Numbered from the stretch's first letter, positions 33,506 to 44,000 are shown. The stretch is 64,000 nucleotides of DNA from F23-D06 sp963603365 (GCA_963603365.1 CAVCMI010000003.1:62001-126000), one strand, 5' to 3'. The notes: generated from the letters alone by a model not told the origin. Program-made: numbers and translations.

Positions 33506-34854
33506 ACCTCGGCCTTGATTTGCGGTATGAGCCGGTCGATGTCGCCCGCACCGATAGTCAGCAACACGTCCGGGGTATGCTGTTTCATGTAAGGGATGAG
33601 TTCAGTTTTGTCCAGCACTCGCTTGCAAGGGTTCTTGATGAGGGAGGAAAGGTATTCCGAATCGATTCCGGGAATGGGCAGCTCGCGGGCGGGATAAACG
33701 GGCAGCAGTATGGTTTCGTCGAGTTTGGAAAGGACTTCCGCGAACTGCTCCGCAAAGTCGCGCGTACGGCTGTAGAGGTGCGGCTGAAAGACGCCGCAGA
33801 CGCGTTTGCCCGGATAGATGCTTCGCACCGCAGTGATGAACGACTGTATCTCTTTGGGATGATGGGCATAGTCGTCGATGAAGACTTTCCCGCTTTGGTT
33901 GACGATATAGTCAAAACGGCGTTTCACACCGGCAAAGGTCTTGATTTTGCCTGAGATATGTTCATCGGAAATATCGATGGGCAGTGCGCCGTCAAGGTTC
34001 TTCTGCTCGATCAGCGTTGCGATGGCTGCGGTGGCGTTCAGAATGTTGTAACGGCCGTTGGCATGCAAGATGAGGTCGCGGATTTCTCTGCCGCTTGGCA
34101 TCTGCAGACTGAAAGTGGCGCAGTTAGGAGATAGTCTGAGGTCAACGGCGCGGTAGTCAGCATCAGTTCCCGTGCCGTAGGTACGTTTGCAAGGGTGCTG
34201 AAACAGTCCGGCTATCGTTTCTTCTACGATCAGTGTTTCAGATTGAGAGGCGAACTGGCGGAAAGCGTCAAGCATCTCTGCGCGGTTCCCGTAAATGTCG
34301 AGGTGGTCGGCGTCAGCCGCCGTGATGACGGCCACGGAGGGGTGCATCGTGAGAAAAGAACGGTCGAACTCGTCGGCTTCGGCCACGGCTATGACAGGGT
34401 GCTCGTCAAGCACGAAGTTGTCGTTGAAGTTTTTCGCAATGCCCCCGATGAACGCCAGTGTCCGGGTCCCGGGAGACAGCAAATGGGAAACCATCGCCGT
34501 GCCGGTGGTCTTTCCGTGCGTGCCGGCAATGGCAATGGCTGGCATACGCTCGGTGAGATGTCCGAGAACCTGCGCTCTTTTGTACAGAGGAACGCCACAC
34601 ATTTTCAGATGACAGAACTCGGGATTGCTTTCAGGTACAGCCGGCGTAAAGACAGCAAATGCAAGCGTTTCTGGAATCTTGGCGATGTCGGGTTCAAAGT
34701 GTATCTGGGCGCCCTTGCTGACAAGCATGTCCGTGACAGGCGACGGGGTGCGGTCATAACCGTAAACGTTATAGTGTTCAGACAGGAAATACTGGGCAAG
34801 GGCACTCATTCCAATGCCGCCAATGCCGAGAAAATATATCGTGCTATTTTTCAT
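33490..34854 (-). CDS. murC: UDP-N-acetylmuramate-L-alanine ligase
   Basis: Adds L-Ala to UDP-MurNAc, the first amino acid step of peptidoglycan. The 454 residues show the N-terminal UDP-binding GIGGIGMSALA (10-20), the ATP-binding GTHGKTTGTA (111-120), the Mur-ligase DDYAHHPKE block and the C-terminal LLTIGAGDID. The DDYAHHP form and overall alignment favour MurC; the recycling ligase Mpl is the main alternative. It lies outside any division-and-cell-wall cluster and overlaps the porE stop end by 11 bases. Confidence 0.88.
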   Translation of the reverse strand: MKNSTIYFLGIGGIGMSALAQYFLSEHYNVYGYDRTPSPVTDMLVSKGAQIHFEPDIAKIPETLAFAVFTPAVPESNPEFCHLKMCGVPLYKRAQVLGHLTERMPAIAIAGTHGKTTGTAMVSHLLSPGTRTLAFIGGIAKNFNDNFVLDEHPVIAVAEADEFDRSFLTMHPSVAVITAADADHLDIYGNRAEMLDAFRQFASQSETLIVEETIAGLFQHPCKRTYGTGTDADYRAVDLRLSPNCATFSLQMPSGREIRDLILHANGRYNILNATAAIATLIEQKNLDGALPIDISDEHISGKIKTFAGVKRRFDYIVNQSGKVFIDDYAHHPKEIQSFITAVRSIYPGKRVCGVFQPHLYSRTRDFAEQFAEVLSKLDETILLPVYPARELPIPGIDSEYLSSLIKNPCKRVLDKTELIPYMKQHTPDVLLTIGAGDIDRLIPQIKAEVYGCS

Positions 34855-36871
34855 AAATAAGGAATACGGTTCTTCTGTTCTTTGCCCGTCCGGCGGCGGT
34901 GCTGTTGTCAGCCACTGGCTTTGACTTGCCGTAGCCTTTGTAGCGCATACGGTCGGCAGGGATGCCTTTCTCTGTCACATAGTCGTAAACGGCCTTGGCT
35001 CGCAGTTCCGACAGCCTCAGGTTGGCGTCGTCGTTGCCGACATTGTCCGTATGCCCTTGGATCTCCACTTTTACGGTAGGATTGCTGCGGAGAAAGTCTA
35101 TGAAGAGCGACAGGATTATCTTGGAATTGCGGGTCAAGGTAAACGAGTTCGTTTCGTAATAGATGTCTTTGAGGTTGCAGACGGTCCCCGTTTCGATGGC
35201 TTTGATCTCCGTGTTTTTGGTGACAACGGAGGTTTTCTGCTGTTCCGGAGTGATGATTTGGGAGTCGTAGGTGTGCCCCTCTTTTTTGACGGTCACAATG
35301 ATGGGCGCAGCAGAATCCTGCTTCACCTCGGCTGCCACGGCATAGTTTCCGGTTTGCACATTCACGATGCCTTGCGATATGACGTTCGAGGCGGTGTCAT
35401 GCACTTCAACGGTGGCGCCTTGCAGGTCGCCGTCGTCAGAGGACACTTTCCCTTTGACAATCATCATCGTATGCGGCCGGGCACCTTCGTAGAGCTCGAA
35501 TTGGTAGATGTTCCAGTCTGCATTGTCAATGTTGTTGGACGAGAAATAGCCGGTTTTGCCGTCAAGGCTGACAAAGAAATTGACCTCGTCGTTTTCAGAA
35601 TTGATGGGGTATCCGAGATTGTAGGGCTTAGACCACCGGTTGTTCTCGTCTAATTTGGAGTAAAAGATGTCTTGTCCGCCCAGGCCGTCGTGGCCGTTGG
35701 AGGAGAAATAGAGTGTCTTGCTGTCGGTGTGCAGGAATGGTGAACGTTCGTCTCTTGCGGTGTTGATGCTCGGGCCGAGGTTGACGGGCTTGCGCCACGA
35801 TCCGTCGCTGTTGCGCTGCGAGTACCAGATGTCGGCGCCGCCTAATCCGCCGGGCCTGTCGGAGGCAAAGAAAAGCAGTTTGCCGTCTGAACTCAGCGAG
35901 GCCTGCGACTCCCAGGAGTTTGGACTGTTGATGTTCGGGCCGAGCGACTTGGGTTCAGACCATCCTTCGTCCGTCCGTTCAGAATAGTAGAGGTCATAAT
36001 TGTAATACCCGTTCGACGTGGAAACCAGTTTGGTGAATATCATCAAGTCGTTGGTGATGTTCACGGTGGGGCTGCCTTCGCTCTGCGATCGGTTGAACGG
36101 TTCGGGCAGCGGCTTGCCCTTGTTGTAGGCGTTGCCCTGCCGCTCGGCTGCACTGAAGAACTCTTTGGTGATGGTCTCTCCGCGGCTGAACGGCCCGGTG
36201 TCGGCCACATCTTGACGCCGGGTGAAATAGAACATCTCGCCGTCGGGTGACAATGTACCCAAATATTCGTCGTCAGGGGTTGAGATGCCGGCCACAGGCT
36301 TTGGGTCAAAGGGGACAGGATGATTCAGGATGGTGTGGAAGAATACGGATTTCCTGATGATGACGTTGGCCTCTTCAACCCAGTCGGGTTCGTGGGCCGA
36401 CTGGTTCCCTTTTTCGTACAAGTCGGGATTGTCCACGATAAAGTGGGCGAACCGCAGCGATTCCGGAAACAGTTCGTTGAAGTAGGCAAGCCGTGCGGCG
36501 TAGAGGCAGCACTGGGGCTTGTAATAGGGGCATACGTCAAACATTCGCCCAAAAGCCGACAGCGCCTTTTGCAGGTCAGACTTGTCCTTTGCCTTCGCGT
36601 GATAGTTGTTTGCTTTGATTGGTAAATAGTAACTAATTGCGTAATAGTAATTTACGTCAAGGTAGTCGGGGTGCTCTTCCAGAATGCTCTCGTAGATGGC
36701 CAAGGCTTCCTCCTTCTTGCCGTCTTTCTGCAGGCCGCGTGCCTTCTTGAAGAGTTTCTCGCTCTCTTTGTCCATTACCTGTCGGCAGGCATCGGTCTCG
36801 GCCGCTTCCTGACAGAAACAGCTTGTGCTCCACAAGAAAGCTGTCAGCAGGGCAAGAAGAATGTTTCTCAT
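34844..36871 (-). CDS. porE: PorE-like type IX secretion OmpA-family protein
   Basis: 675 residues from ATG 36871, giving a signal peptide (MRNILLALLTAFLWSTSCFC). Domain order: TPR helices (about 30-180), a PD40/WD40-like beta propeller (about 195-430, repeats such as SLSSDGKLLFFASDRPGGLG), a carboxypeptidase-regulatory-like domain (about 450-540) and a C-terminal OmpA peptidoglycan-binding domain (about 560-675, EIQGHTDNVGNDDANLRLSE). This order and length match PorE (PG1058) of Porphyromonas gingivalis, which ties the type IX secretion machinery to peptidoglycan. A related OmpA-family paralogue is possible. A TTG at 36892 is an alternative start. Confidence 0.82.
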   Translation of the reverse strand: MRNILLALLTAFLWSTSCFCQEAAETDACRQVMDKESEKLFKKARGLQKDGKKEEALAIYESILEEHPDYLDVNYYYAISYYLPIKANNYHAKAKDKSDLQKALSAFGRMFDVCPYYKPQCCLYAARLAYFNELFPESLRFAHFIVDNPDLYEKGNQSAHEPDWVEEANVIIRKSVFFHTILNHPVPFDPKPVAGISTPDDEYLGTLSPDGEMFYFTRRQDVADTGPFSRGETITKEFFSAAERQGNAYNKGKPLPEPFNRSQSEGSPTVNITNDLMIFTKLVSTSNGYYNYDLYYSERTDEGWSEPKSLGPNINSPNSWESQASLSSDGKLLFFASDRPGGLGGADIWYSQRNSDGSWRKPVNLGPSINTARDERSPFLHTDSKTLYFSSNGHDGLGGQDIFYSKLDENNRWSKPYNLGYPINSENDEVNFFVSLDGKTGYFSSNNIDNADWNIYQFELYEGARPHTMMIVKGKVSSDDGDLQGATVEVHDTASNVISQGIVNVQTGNYAVAAEVKQDSAAPIIVTVKKEGHTYDSQIITPEQQKTSVVTKNTEIKAIETGTVCNLKDIYYETNSFTLTRNSKIILSLFIDFLRSNPTVKVEIQGHTDNVGNDDANLRLSELRAKAVYDYVTEKGIPADRMRYKGYGKSKPVADNSTAAGRAKNRRTVFLIYEK

Positions 36872-36888
36872 GGCGGTCAGCGCTTTGA

Positions 36889-37671
36889 TCAATTGTCTTT
36901 CAGCACAGTTTCGGCGGCTTCTATGATTTTGAAAAACTCGTCTGCCTTGAGGGATGCGCCGCCGATAAGTCCTCCGTCAACATCTTGTTGCGAGAAGAGT
37001 TCGAGTGCGTTGCCGGCATTGCAGCTTCCGCCGTACAACAAATAGGTGTCGTAGGCGGCTTGAGTGCCGAACTGTTTTTCTGTCAGCGAACGAATGAAGG
37101 AGAGCATTTCCTGTGCCTGTGCCGGCGTGGCGGTCTCTCCGGTGCCGATGGCCCAGACGGGCTCGTAGGCAATCATCGTGCGTTCCATCTGCTCGGGCTT
37201 GAGGAGGCAGACACTCTCTTCCAACTGCTGTTTCACGGTCTCGAAGTGCTTGCCGGCTTTGCGTTCTTCTAATGATTCCCCTACGCAAACTACAGGCACG
37301 ATGTCATTCTCCAGAAGACGGGTCATCTTTTTCAAGACGGTCTCGTTTGTCTCGCCAAAAAACTTTCTTCGCTCAGAATGACCGACAAGACAGAAAGACA
37401 CGTCCATGCTGGCCAGCATCTTGGCGGAGACTTCGCCTGTGTATGCACCGTCTTCGAACTCGCTCACGTTCTGCATGCCGGCATAAAAACCGCTTCCATC
37501 CTCGTTGGCATGGTCTGTGACCAGTTCCGCATAGACGAGCGGCGGACAAAGCACCACCTCTGTGGCAAAATTATAATCCTCAAGTTTCTCTTCGATGGTG
37601 CAGATAAGGTCTTCCGCTTCGTCGAAGCTCTTGTTCATTTTCCAGTTCCCGATGACAATTTTTGGTTTCAT
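36889..37671 (-). CDS. tpiA: Triosephosphate isomerase
   Basis: Interconverts DHAP and glyceraldehyde-3-phosphate. 260 residues from ATG 37671. Catalytic residues are present: Lys11 in GNWKMN, His98 in VGHSERR, Glu170 in AYEPVWAIGTG, with the phosphate-binding YGGS near the end. The start follows the promoter at 37736-37744; the longer frame to 37761 begins upstream of it. The porE gene begins 17 bases after the stop. Confidence 0.96.
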   Translation of the reverse strand: MKPKIVIGNWKMNKSFDEAEDLICTIEEKLEDYNFATEVVLCPPLVYAELVTDHANEDGSGFYAGMQNVSEFEDGAYTGEVSAKMLASMDVSFCLVGHSERRKFFGETNETVLKKMTRLLENDIVPVVCVGESLEERKAGKHFETVKQQLEESVCLLKPEQMERTMIAYEPVWAIGTGETATPAQAQEMLSFIRSLTEKQFGTQAAYDTYLLYGGSCNAGNALELFSQQDVDGGLIGGASLKADEFFKIIEAAETVLKDN

Positions 37672-37735
37672 ATTTTTCTGTTTTATTGTTTGCAGTGATG
37701 TTTGAAAAGGCGTTGTTGAAGGTGTTTCCGAGAGC

Positions 37736-37744
37736 GCAAAAATA
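37736..37744 (-). promoter_or_regulatory. -7 element for tpiA-porE(-murC)
   Basis: TATTTTTGC on the minus strand, 65 bases before the tpiA start. tpiA, porE and murC are nearly contiguous or overlapping and likely share it. Confidence 0.68.
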
Positions 37745-37829
37745 CAAAAAGCGTATGACAAGAATATGCCGGAAATGCTGTTTCGAAAACAGTGGGATAG
37801 GATTATTTCTTTTTTTGAAAGAAAAGGGT

Positions 37830-38783
37830 TTAGTCTATCGTGTCTGAAATCAGGTATTTGTTGCGGTCAGAACCGTTGCGGGCGATGAGTTCGGCCAAAA
37901 AACCGGCAAGAAACAGCATGGATCCCAATACCATGGCCAGAAGGGCAATGAAGAACAAGGGCTGGTCGGTGACGGCTCTGAACGGCTGTCCGTTTGACTG
38001 GTGTATCAGTTTTTGCGCGATCAGCCATATCGCGCATACAAGACCGACGAGAAAAGAGACACTGCCCCACAGCCCGAATGCGTGCATCGGTTTCTTCTCG
38101 AAACGGGTCATAAACGAAATCGTCAGCAAGTCAAGGTAGCCGTTCACGAAACGGTTCCAACCGAACTTGGTGACGCCGTATTTGCGTTTGCGGTGCTGGA
38201 CCACTTTCTCTCCGATTTTGCAGAATCCCGCCCATTTGGCGATTACCGGAATGTAGCGGTGCATTTCGCTGTATACCTCAATGGACTTGACTACGTCGTG
38301 GCGGTAGGCTTTCAGTCCGCAGTTGAAGTCGTGCAGCATGATGCCCGACATTTTGCGGGTCGTCCAGTTGAAGAACTTGGATGGGATGTTTTTGGCAAGT
38401 TTTGAGTCGTAGCGAACCTTTTTCCAGCCTGACACAAGGTCGTACCCGTCTTCCGTGATCATTCGGTATAGTTCGGGAATCTCGTCGGGGCTGTCTTGCA
38501 GGTCGGCATCCATAGTGATGACGACATCTCCCTTGCAGGCCTCAAAGCCGGTGTTCAGTGCGGCCGACTTGCCGTAATTCCTGCGGAACCGGATGCCTTT
38601 GACGTTGCTGTTTTGGCTGTGCAGGTCGCAGATGACTTCCCACGAATGGTCTGACGAGCCGTCGTCAATCATTAGGATTTCATACGAGAAACTGTTCTCG
38701 TCCATCACACGCGCGATCCAGGACGTAAGTTCCGGCAGCGACTCGGCTTCGTTCAACAAGGGGACTATAACAGATATGTTCAT
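37830..38783 (-). CDS. GT2 glycosyltransferase of the polyprenyl-phosphate type
   Basis: 317 residues. The GT2 domain has SVIVPLLNEAESL at the start, IDDGSSD (40-46) and the metal-binding MDADLQDSPDE. Two C-terminal transmembrane helices (about 230-255 and 270-300) follow, the layout of DPM1/GtrB/ArnC-like enzymes that load a sugar onto undecaprenyl phosphate. Sugar unknown. It lies 14 bases after DUF4199, an association often seen in Bacteroidota. Confidence 0.87.
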   Translation of the reverse strand: MNISVIVPLLNEAESLPELTSWIARVMDENSFSYEILMIDDGSSDHSWEVICDLHSQNSNVKGIRFRRNYGKSAALNTGFEACKGDVVITMDADLQDSPDEIPELYRMITEDGYDLVSGWKKVRYDSKLAKNIPSKFFNWTTRKMSGIMLHDFNCGLKAYRHDVVKSIEVYSEMHRYIPVIAKWAGFCKIGEKVVQHRKRKYGVTKFGWNRFVNGYLDLLTISFMTRFEKKPMHAFGLWGSVSFLVGLVCAIWLIAQKLIHQSNGQPFRAVTDQPLFFIALLAMVLGSMLFLAGFLAELIARNGSDRNKYLISDTID

Positions 38784-38797
38784 GTCTTGCTGTGCTT

Positions 38798-39733
38798 TTA
38801 GTTTTCTTTTGTGGATGATTCTTCGTTGTTGTTCCCGCCATCGGCAGCGGCCGGCTCGTACAGTTTGTCAGTGGCTTTTGACTTGTAGTGGAACATGGCG
38901 ACGAAGATGCCGAAAAACATGCCGTATAGCAGATCCATGAGCGCACTGGCGGCGGCATAGACCTCAACGCGTGTGTATTCCGGCACACGCGACTTGCGCT
39001 GTTCATAGCGCAGTTCTGCAGGGTTGACGGAGGGCAGCTGGCGGTTAGTCTGCTGCACGATTTCCATGATGCTTTCCGTGGAAGGCCGGTCCTGGTTAAG
39101 GGAGACGTACGACTGCAGCGTCTCAACAAGAACATTGCGAGCATGTTGCGAGAAGTTGGCAAGCCGGTAACTGTCTGTCGTGTCAAGCGTGCGCATTGCG
39201 GTCATCTTTTCGCCATAGTAGCGGTTTATCAACGCTATGCCTTTGTGAACTTCTGCCCGCAGCGAGTCGCTGGCATCTGACGCATCGCAGACCTGCTGCT
39301 CCTGCATTTCCATCATCACGGCTACAGTGTCAAGATAGGCTTGCAATTCATTGCCCGAGATGGTGTCCCGCTCAAGCGTTCTCCTGAAATTCTCCAATGC
39401 GGTCTCGTGCTTCCGCACCAGACCGTCTTTCTCGATGAAAGTGTAGTGAACTAAACTGTAGCAGAAGAAAACCGCAGAACCGACAAGGGAAATGAACAGA
39501 CATCCCGCAAACGCTTTCGAAAAAGAAAGCCGCTTAGGGTATGTTTCCTTGAATTCCTTGATGCCACCGTACAGGAGCAGGATGTAGGCGATAATCAGGG
39601 CAATGTCGAGCACTTTGGCATTCCCGTACTCGATGTTGCGCGCAGCCATCTTGACCAGTTCAAACAAGGCCAGCGCGCCTCCCAGAAACGCTCCCCACTT
39701 GAGGCAGACAAACCAATGCTTTTTCTCGTTCAT
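38798..39733 (-). CDS. DUF4199 membrane protein
   Basis: 311 residues with four transmembrane helices: three in the first 95 residues (YILLLYGGIKEF in the second) and one near 265-285. Between helices 3 and 4 is an extended helical insert of about 165 residues (95-260), and the tail is acidic. N-terminal part fits DUF4199, a family of unknown role frequently adjacent to GT2 genes. The insert is longer than I would expect for the family core. Confidence 0.8.
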   Translation of the reverse strand: MNEKKHWFVCLKWGAFLGGALALFELVKMAARNIEYGNAKVLDIALIIAYILLLYGGIKEFKETYPKRLSFSKAFAGCLFISLVGSAVFFCYSLVHYTFIEKDGLVRKHETALENFRRTLERDTISGNELQAYLDTVAVMMEMQEQQVCDASDASDSLRAEVHKGIALINRYYGEKMTAMRTLDTTDSYRLANFSQHARNVLVETLQSYVSLNQDRPSTESIMEIVQQTNRQLPSVNPAELRYEQRKSRVPEYTRVEVYAAASALMDLLYGMFFGIFVAMFHYKSKATDKLYEPAAADGGNNNEESSTKEN

Positions 39734-39747
39734 GCTATGACTTTCCG

Positions 39748-40158
39748 TTATTCTTCTTTTTTGCAGCAGAACTCTGTCAGCACTCCGCCCGTGGCTTTAG
39801 GATGTGCAAAACCGATGGAGAGGCCCTCGGCGCCGGCTCTCGGAGCGGAGTCAATCAGGCGGATCCCTTTTGCGGAAAGCTCGTCCAGGGCTTCTGCCGT
39901 GTCAGCAACGGCAAAGGCAAGATGGTGAATGCCTTCGCCCTTGTTTTCGATGAACTTGGCTATGGTGCTGTCCGGCCCTGTCGGCTCCAGCAATTCAATC
40001 TTGGTCTGCCCGACCTTGAAAAATGCGGTTCTGACTTTCTGGTCTTTCACCTCTTCGATGCTGTAGCATTTCATGCCCAGGATCTGTTCGTAATAAGGAA
40101 TGGCTGTCTCCAGACTTTTGACGGCGATGCCGAGATGTTCGATGTGTGTGATGTCCAT
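39748..40158 (-). CDS. mce: Methylmalonyl-CoA epimerase
   Basis: Interconverts (2R)- and (2S)-methylmalonyl-CoA in the succinate-propionate pathway. 136 residues of VOC fold with two beta-alpha-beta-beta-beta modules. Putative metal ligands: His8 (HIEHLGIAV), Gln51/Glu55 (QTKIELLEP), His79 (GIHHLAFAV) and Glu129 (VLTEF). Neither methylmalonyl-CoA mutase nor the biotin-dependent decarboxylase often found beside it is in the window. Confidence 0.92.
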   Translation of the reverse strand: MDITHIEHLGIAVKSLETAIPYYEQILGMKCYSIEEVKDQKVRTAFFKVGQTKIELLEPTGPDSTIAKFIENKGEGIHHLAFAVADTAEALDELSAKGIRLIDSAPRAGAEGLSIGFAHPKATGGVLTEFCCKKEE

Positions 40159-40210
40159 GATATTGTTTTTGCTGTATGGGTGATTGTTTCAATGCTTATG
40201 GGGTTGAGAA

Positions 40211-40996
40211 TCAGTCTCGGCTGCTGTCTGCCTGAAGCAGGGAGGTGCAGTGTTTGAGGCACTTGATGGTCAGCACGACGACAACGCTGACAGCCAGCAC
40301 AATCAGTGACGGCCGCAGCCAGCAAGCCTCGGACAGGGTGTCGCAGGTCCTTGACATAGCGCAGTACATAAGATAGTCGATGGCAGTGTATGAAAAAATG
40401 GTGGAGAACCAGGTGGCATATTCGCGTCTGACAAAGGTCTTGAACGAGAATTTCAGGTTCCCGCTTTTGAAAAGGGAGAACCGGGGAATGAATGCCGGCA
40501 CTTTTGCAGCCCACGTCTCGAACTGCTCCCCGAACTGCTGCCGGAGAAAGGCCTCTTCGGCAAACATGATGCGCTCGTAATAAACCCAGTAGAACAGCGA
40601 GACGATGAGGAATATGGAGATGTTCATCGTGAATACTGACATGCCGGCCCAGATGAGGTAGTTTGCCAAATAGAGCGGATGCCGCACCACCGAATAGATG
40701 CCCGTCGTGTTCAGCCTGTCAGCCACCTGCTTGGAGGTGTTGCGACCTGAAGTGCCCTTGGGGGTAGTGCTTACGGTGTATGCTCTGAGCGCCAGGCCCG
40801 AGAGTGATATCGCCAGTGCGAGGATTGTCATCACAATACGCAGCGTTTGACACCTCCCGGACGACAATTGCCAATAGAGCGTTTCGTTGGTGAAGAAAAG
40901 GAGAGGAACCGTTATCAGGAAGATGATGACTGGAATCTGTCCGCGGTATTTAAAGAGCAGACTGCCGGATTTTTCGTAAGACTGTATGAGCGCCAC
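40211..40996 (-). CDS. Isoprenylcysteine-methyltransferase-like membrane protein
   Basis: 261 residues from a GTG at 40996, chosen because the longer frame from 41044 begins upstream of the promoter. Several transmembrane helices. The region VVRHPLYLANYLIWAGM followed by ERIMFAEEAFLRQQFGEQFE matches the SAM-binding core of ICMT/PEMT-like methyltransferases (RHPxY...E-E-x-L...F). Substrate unknown; bacterial members may methylate lipids or quinone-like compounds. First gene of the ICMT-mce-DUF4199-GT2 unit. Confidence 0.75.
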   Translation of the reverse strand: MALIQSYEKSGSLLFKYRGQIPVIIFLITVPLLFFTNETLYWQLSSGRCQTLRIVMTILALAISLSGLALRAYTVSTTPKGTSGRNTSKQVADRLNTTGIYSVVRHPLYLANYLIWAGMSVFTMNISIFLIVSLFYWVYYERIMFAEEAFLRQQFGEQFETWAAKVPAFIPRFSLFKSGNLKFSFKTFVRREYATWFSTIFSYTAIDYLMYCAMSRTCDTLSEACWLRPSLIVLAVSVVVVLTIKCLKHCTSLLQADSSRD

Positions 40997-41024
40997 GTTG
41001 TTGTGAGTTGTATTTATACAAGCG

Positions 41025-41033
41025 GCAAAAATA
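41025..41033 (-). promoter_or_regulatory. -7 element for the ICMT-mce-DUF4199-GT2 operon
   Basis: TATTTTTGC on the minus strand, 28 bases before the proposed GTG start at 40996. Confidence 0.68.
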
Positions 41034-41074
41034 CAAAAAATCATCCAATAGGCAAATGCCGGATTCGGAATGCC

Positions 41075-44000
41075 TCACGGCTCAATGCTGATGCGCAAAC
41101 TGGAACTCTGTGCCCTGTACTCGGGCGAATAGAGACTTTCAACAGTGGCGATTCCGTTGCCGAAGACTCCCTTTTGGGTTGCCGTGACTTCATATTCAAG
41201 GATGTGTGTCCCTTTGCCTAAGGTGTCAATGAAGAAGTGGGTGGCGGCATCCCGTATGACCTCAAAATAGGAGAACCCATTCTGCCATCCGTGCTTTTCA
41301 GACGTTGAAACAGGCTCGAAAGCAGAAGCCCTCTCGTCCTTGATGTGGATGTATTCCAGGTCGCGGTCGGCTGTGATGACCATCCTGACGATTATGCGTT
41401 CGCCGAGCCGAGCCGGATTACGGCCGGTGACGGAGTCGAGCCGTATGCCATCGGCAGGTATGGCATGGAATAGAGAACGTTCGATGTGCAGACCTTCGCC
41501 GGCTTCCGTTATGTTGTCTTTGTCTTCGAGATATTGCCAATAGCAGCCGCCATAGACGGGGTGCAGCGTGTCGGTGCTGATGGTTATTGTGGCCAGATCA
41601 GGTGACATTTCGTCCGCATTCCAAACGTGTTGCAGGTATTCGGTGCCGGCTTCGGCCTGCGGGTCTGCCGCGGGCGCGAAAGTCTGCCCGCCGACGCTGA
41701 TGACTGTGGCAGATGCGGCTGTGGCTTCTGCCCGCTTGCCGGCCAGAATGGCATAGACAGCTTCGGCGGTTGACTTGGTGTTGCTCCAGCAACTGTTTTT
41801 CCGCTGCAGCAGCAGCCATTGCACCATGGCATCCAGTTCGTCCTGCCGGGGTGAAACCGTCTCAAATGCCTCGATGAGCAAGGTCTGCAACTCCACGGGC
41901 GACTGCCCCCAGCCGTAATAGAGCGGATAAAAGTGCTGTCCGTTTTGACGGTCAATCCAATACATGCCCATGCTTTCGCTCCTCACGGCTTGCTGCCGCA
42001 AGGCTTCCATAACCTGTTCGGCTTCCTGTTTCCGCCCTGCATAGTGCAAAACAAGAGCTGTCTCGGCTTGTCGCATCCGGTCGGCTTCGTACAGATTGTC
42101 TGTAAGGTGTGCAAACAGGTTCTTGACGTATGGTTGCTGAAGCCAAAGGCTGTCTGCTTTGCCCGTGGTTTTTATATACAGGTATTGCAGGTCATTGCGG
42201 CTGAGAAGGAAAGGTTCGTTTTTGTCGGCACCGCCCTCTTTTACATACTGGCGGTACCGGTTTTCCTGTTTTTCGTCCAAATAGCGGACGGCTTTGTCGA
42301 CCATGTCATCGGCGGTCGGTATGCTGATGCCGAGGCGGTTCAGTTTGCGGCAGCCTGCCACAATGTAGTTCGTGATGCGTTCGCACCCGTCACCTTTGCC
42401 GAACCACCCCCAACTGCCGGCAGCGGTCTGGTTGCGCAGCAGCTTTTTTGACTGCTTGGCAATCTGCGTTTCAAGACCCTTTCTGTCAAAAAGGTTTGCC
42501 AACGCGCTTTTCTGTTCCGTCTCCAGTTCTGCTTCGGTTGCCCAAGGGGTCTCTTCTAAAAGGATGCTCTTGAGCTGCCCGTTTTTAGTCAACGGCGAGC
42601 CCAAGGTGTTGTGCAGCGAGTCTGTCTGCCACTCCTTGAATGTTCTCTCGATTTCCGGATGCTGGCTGACAATGTGCAAGGCCAAGGCATCCGCAAAGAG
42701 TTTGGAGAAGATCTGTTCGTTGCAGTCATAGCGCTCTTTTGTCAGATAAGGCAGCGACTGTATGGCGATCCAGAAGGGGTTGCCGGTGAGTTCCAACGTG
42801 TAACGGTATGGTTGAGCGGTGGGCGATGTGCAGTCCTGCATTTTCCGGAAAAGGATGGTGGTGTCGCGGTTTGCGGGTATCGAAAACGGCAGTGATTCTG
42901 TCACCAGTGTGCGGCGCGACAGGACAGGCAGCACGTTTTCTTCGCCGTCGCCGTATTGTCCCGCTTGTGCCAGCACGCGGTATCCGATGAGCGGCACGTC
43001 AAGAGGCACGGCTATCTGCCAGCCTGCAACGGCATTGCCCTTTCCTGCACAACGGAAGCCTTGCAACGAGTCGTTCCCGTTGACAAGAACAGACAGCGGC
43101 TCACCCGTTGAACCGTTGAAGAAACGGATGGCGACCTTGCCGTCCAACACAGTGTCGCTGAGGTTCGTAAGCCGTATTTGGAATGTCAGGGTGTCGCCTT
43201 CACGCAAGAAGCGGGGCGCATTGCCCTGTATCATCATGGTCTTGCGCGACTGCAAGAACGCAGTCAACGAGCCGCTTCGCATGGATGGGGTGTGCGCCAA
43301 TGCGAAGAACTGCCATTGGCTGTATTGGTCGGGAAGGGTGAAGTCAATCTTCAAAGTCCCCTCTCGGTCTGTTTTCAAGGCAGGGCAGAAGAAAGCGGTT
43401 TCGGTAAACCGGCTTCTGACTTTCATGGAGGGTGAGAATAGGATGACCTCTTTCGTGCCCGAGCCCCCTCCCGTCGAGGTCAAGTCGGTTTTGTCTGTCA
43501 GGGGGACGACAGCGGGATTATCCTCGGCATAGTCATCCTGCATCCCATTGTCTTTCAACATAATGGTCGACGATTGTCTTTTTGAATACGATGCAATGTT
43601 GTCGGTTTCGAGAAAAGATTCTTCAAAAGCAAGGCCGTCGACGATTTCTTTAGGTTCGCTGCCGAGGGCAATGTCCGGCAGGTTGCCCGTGAGGATGTCG
43701 CGGCAGCGGCGGTTCCGCAGCCATTCGATGGTTTCATACGTTTTGTTCCGGATTGTCCGGGGCTTGGTCAGCGAACTTGACGTATAGATGAGAAACGGGT
43801 CTGATATGTCTTGGAAAAAGAGAGGGTTGTTTATGAATGATTTATTGCGGTAACGGTTGCGGGAGGATACTGCGGGGGAGAGGCTGTATGCCGGTCGGTC
43901 CATCCCTGATTCATAAAGGCTGCAGTCAATCATCCAGGCAAGCACCTCAGCCGTTTCTTGCAGCGACTTGGCGGTGTGGGGGATCTGCAGTTCCCAATGC

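Noticed and set aside
37745..37829. Possible terminator between tpiA promoter and the GT2 gene
   Set aside because: Only a 6-bp stem around CTGTTTCGAAAACAG and no T-tract on the correct side.
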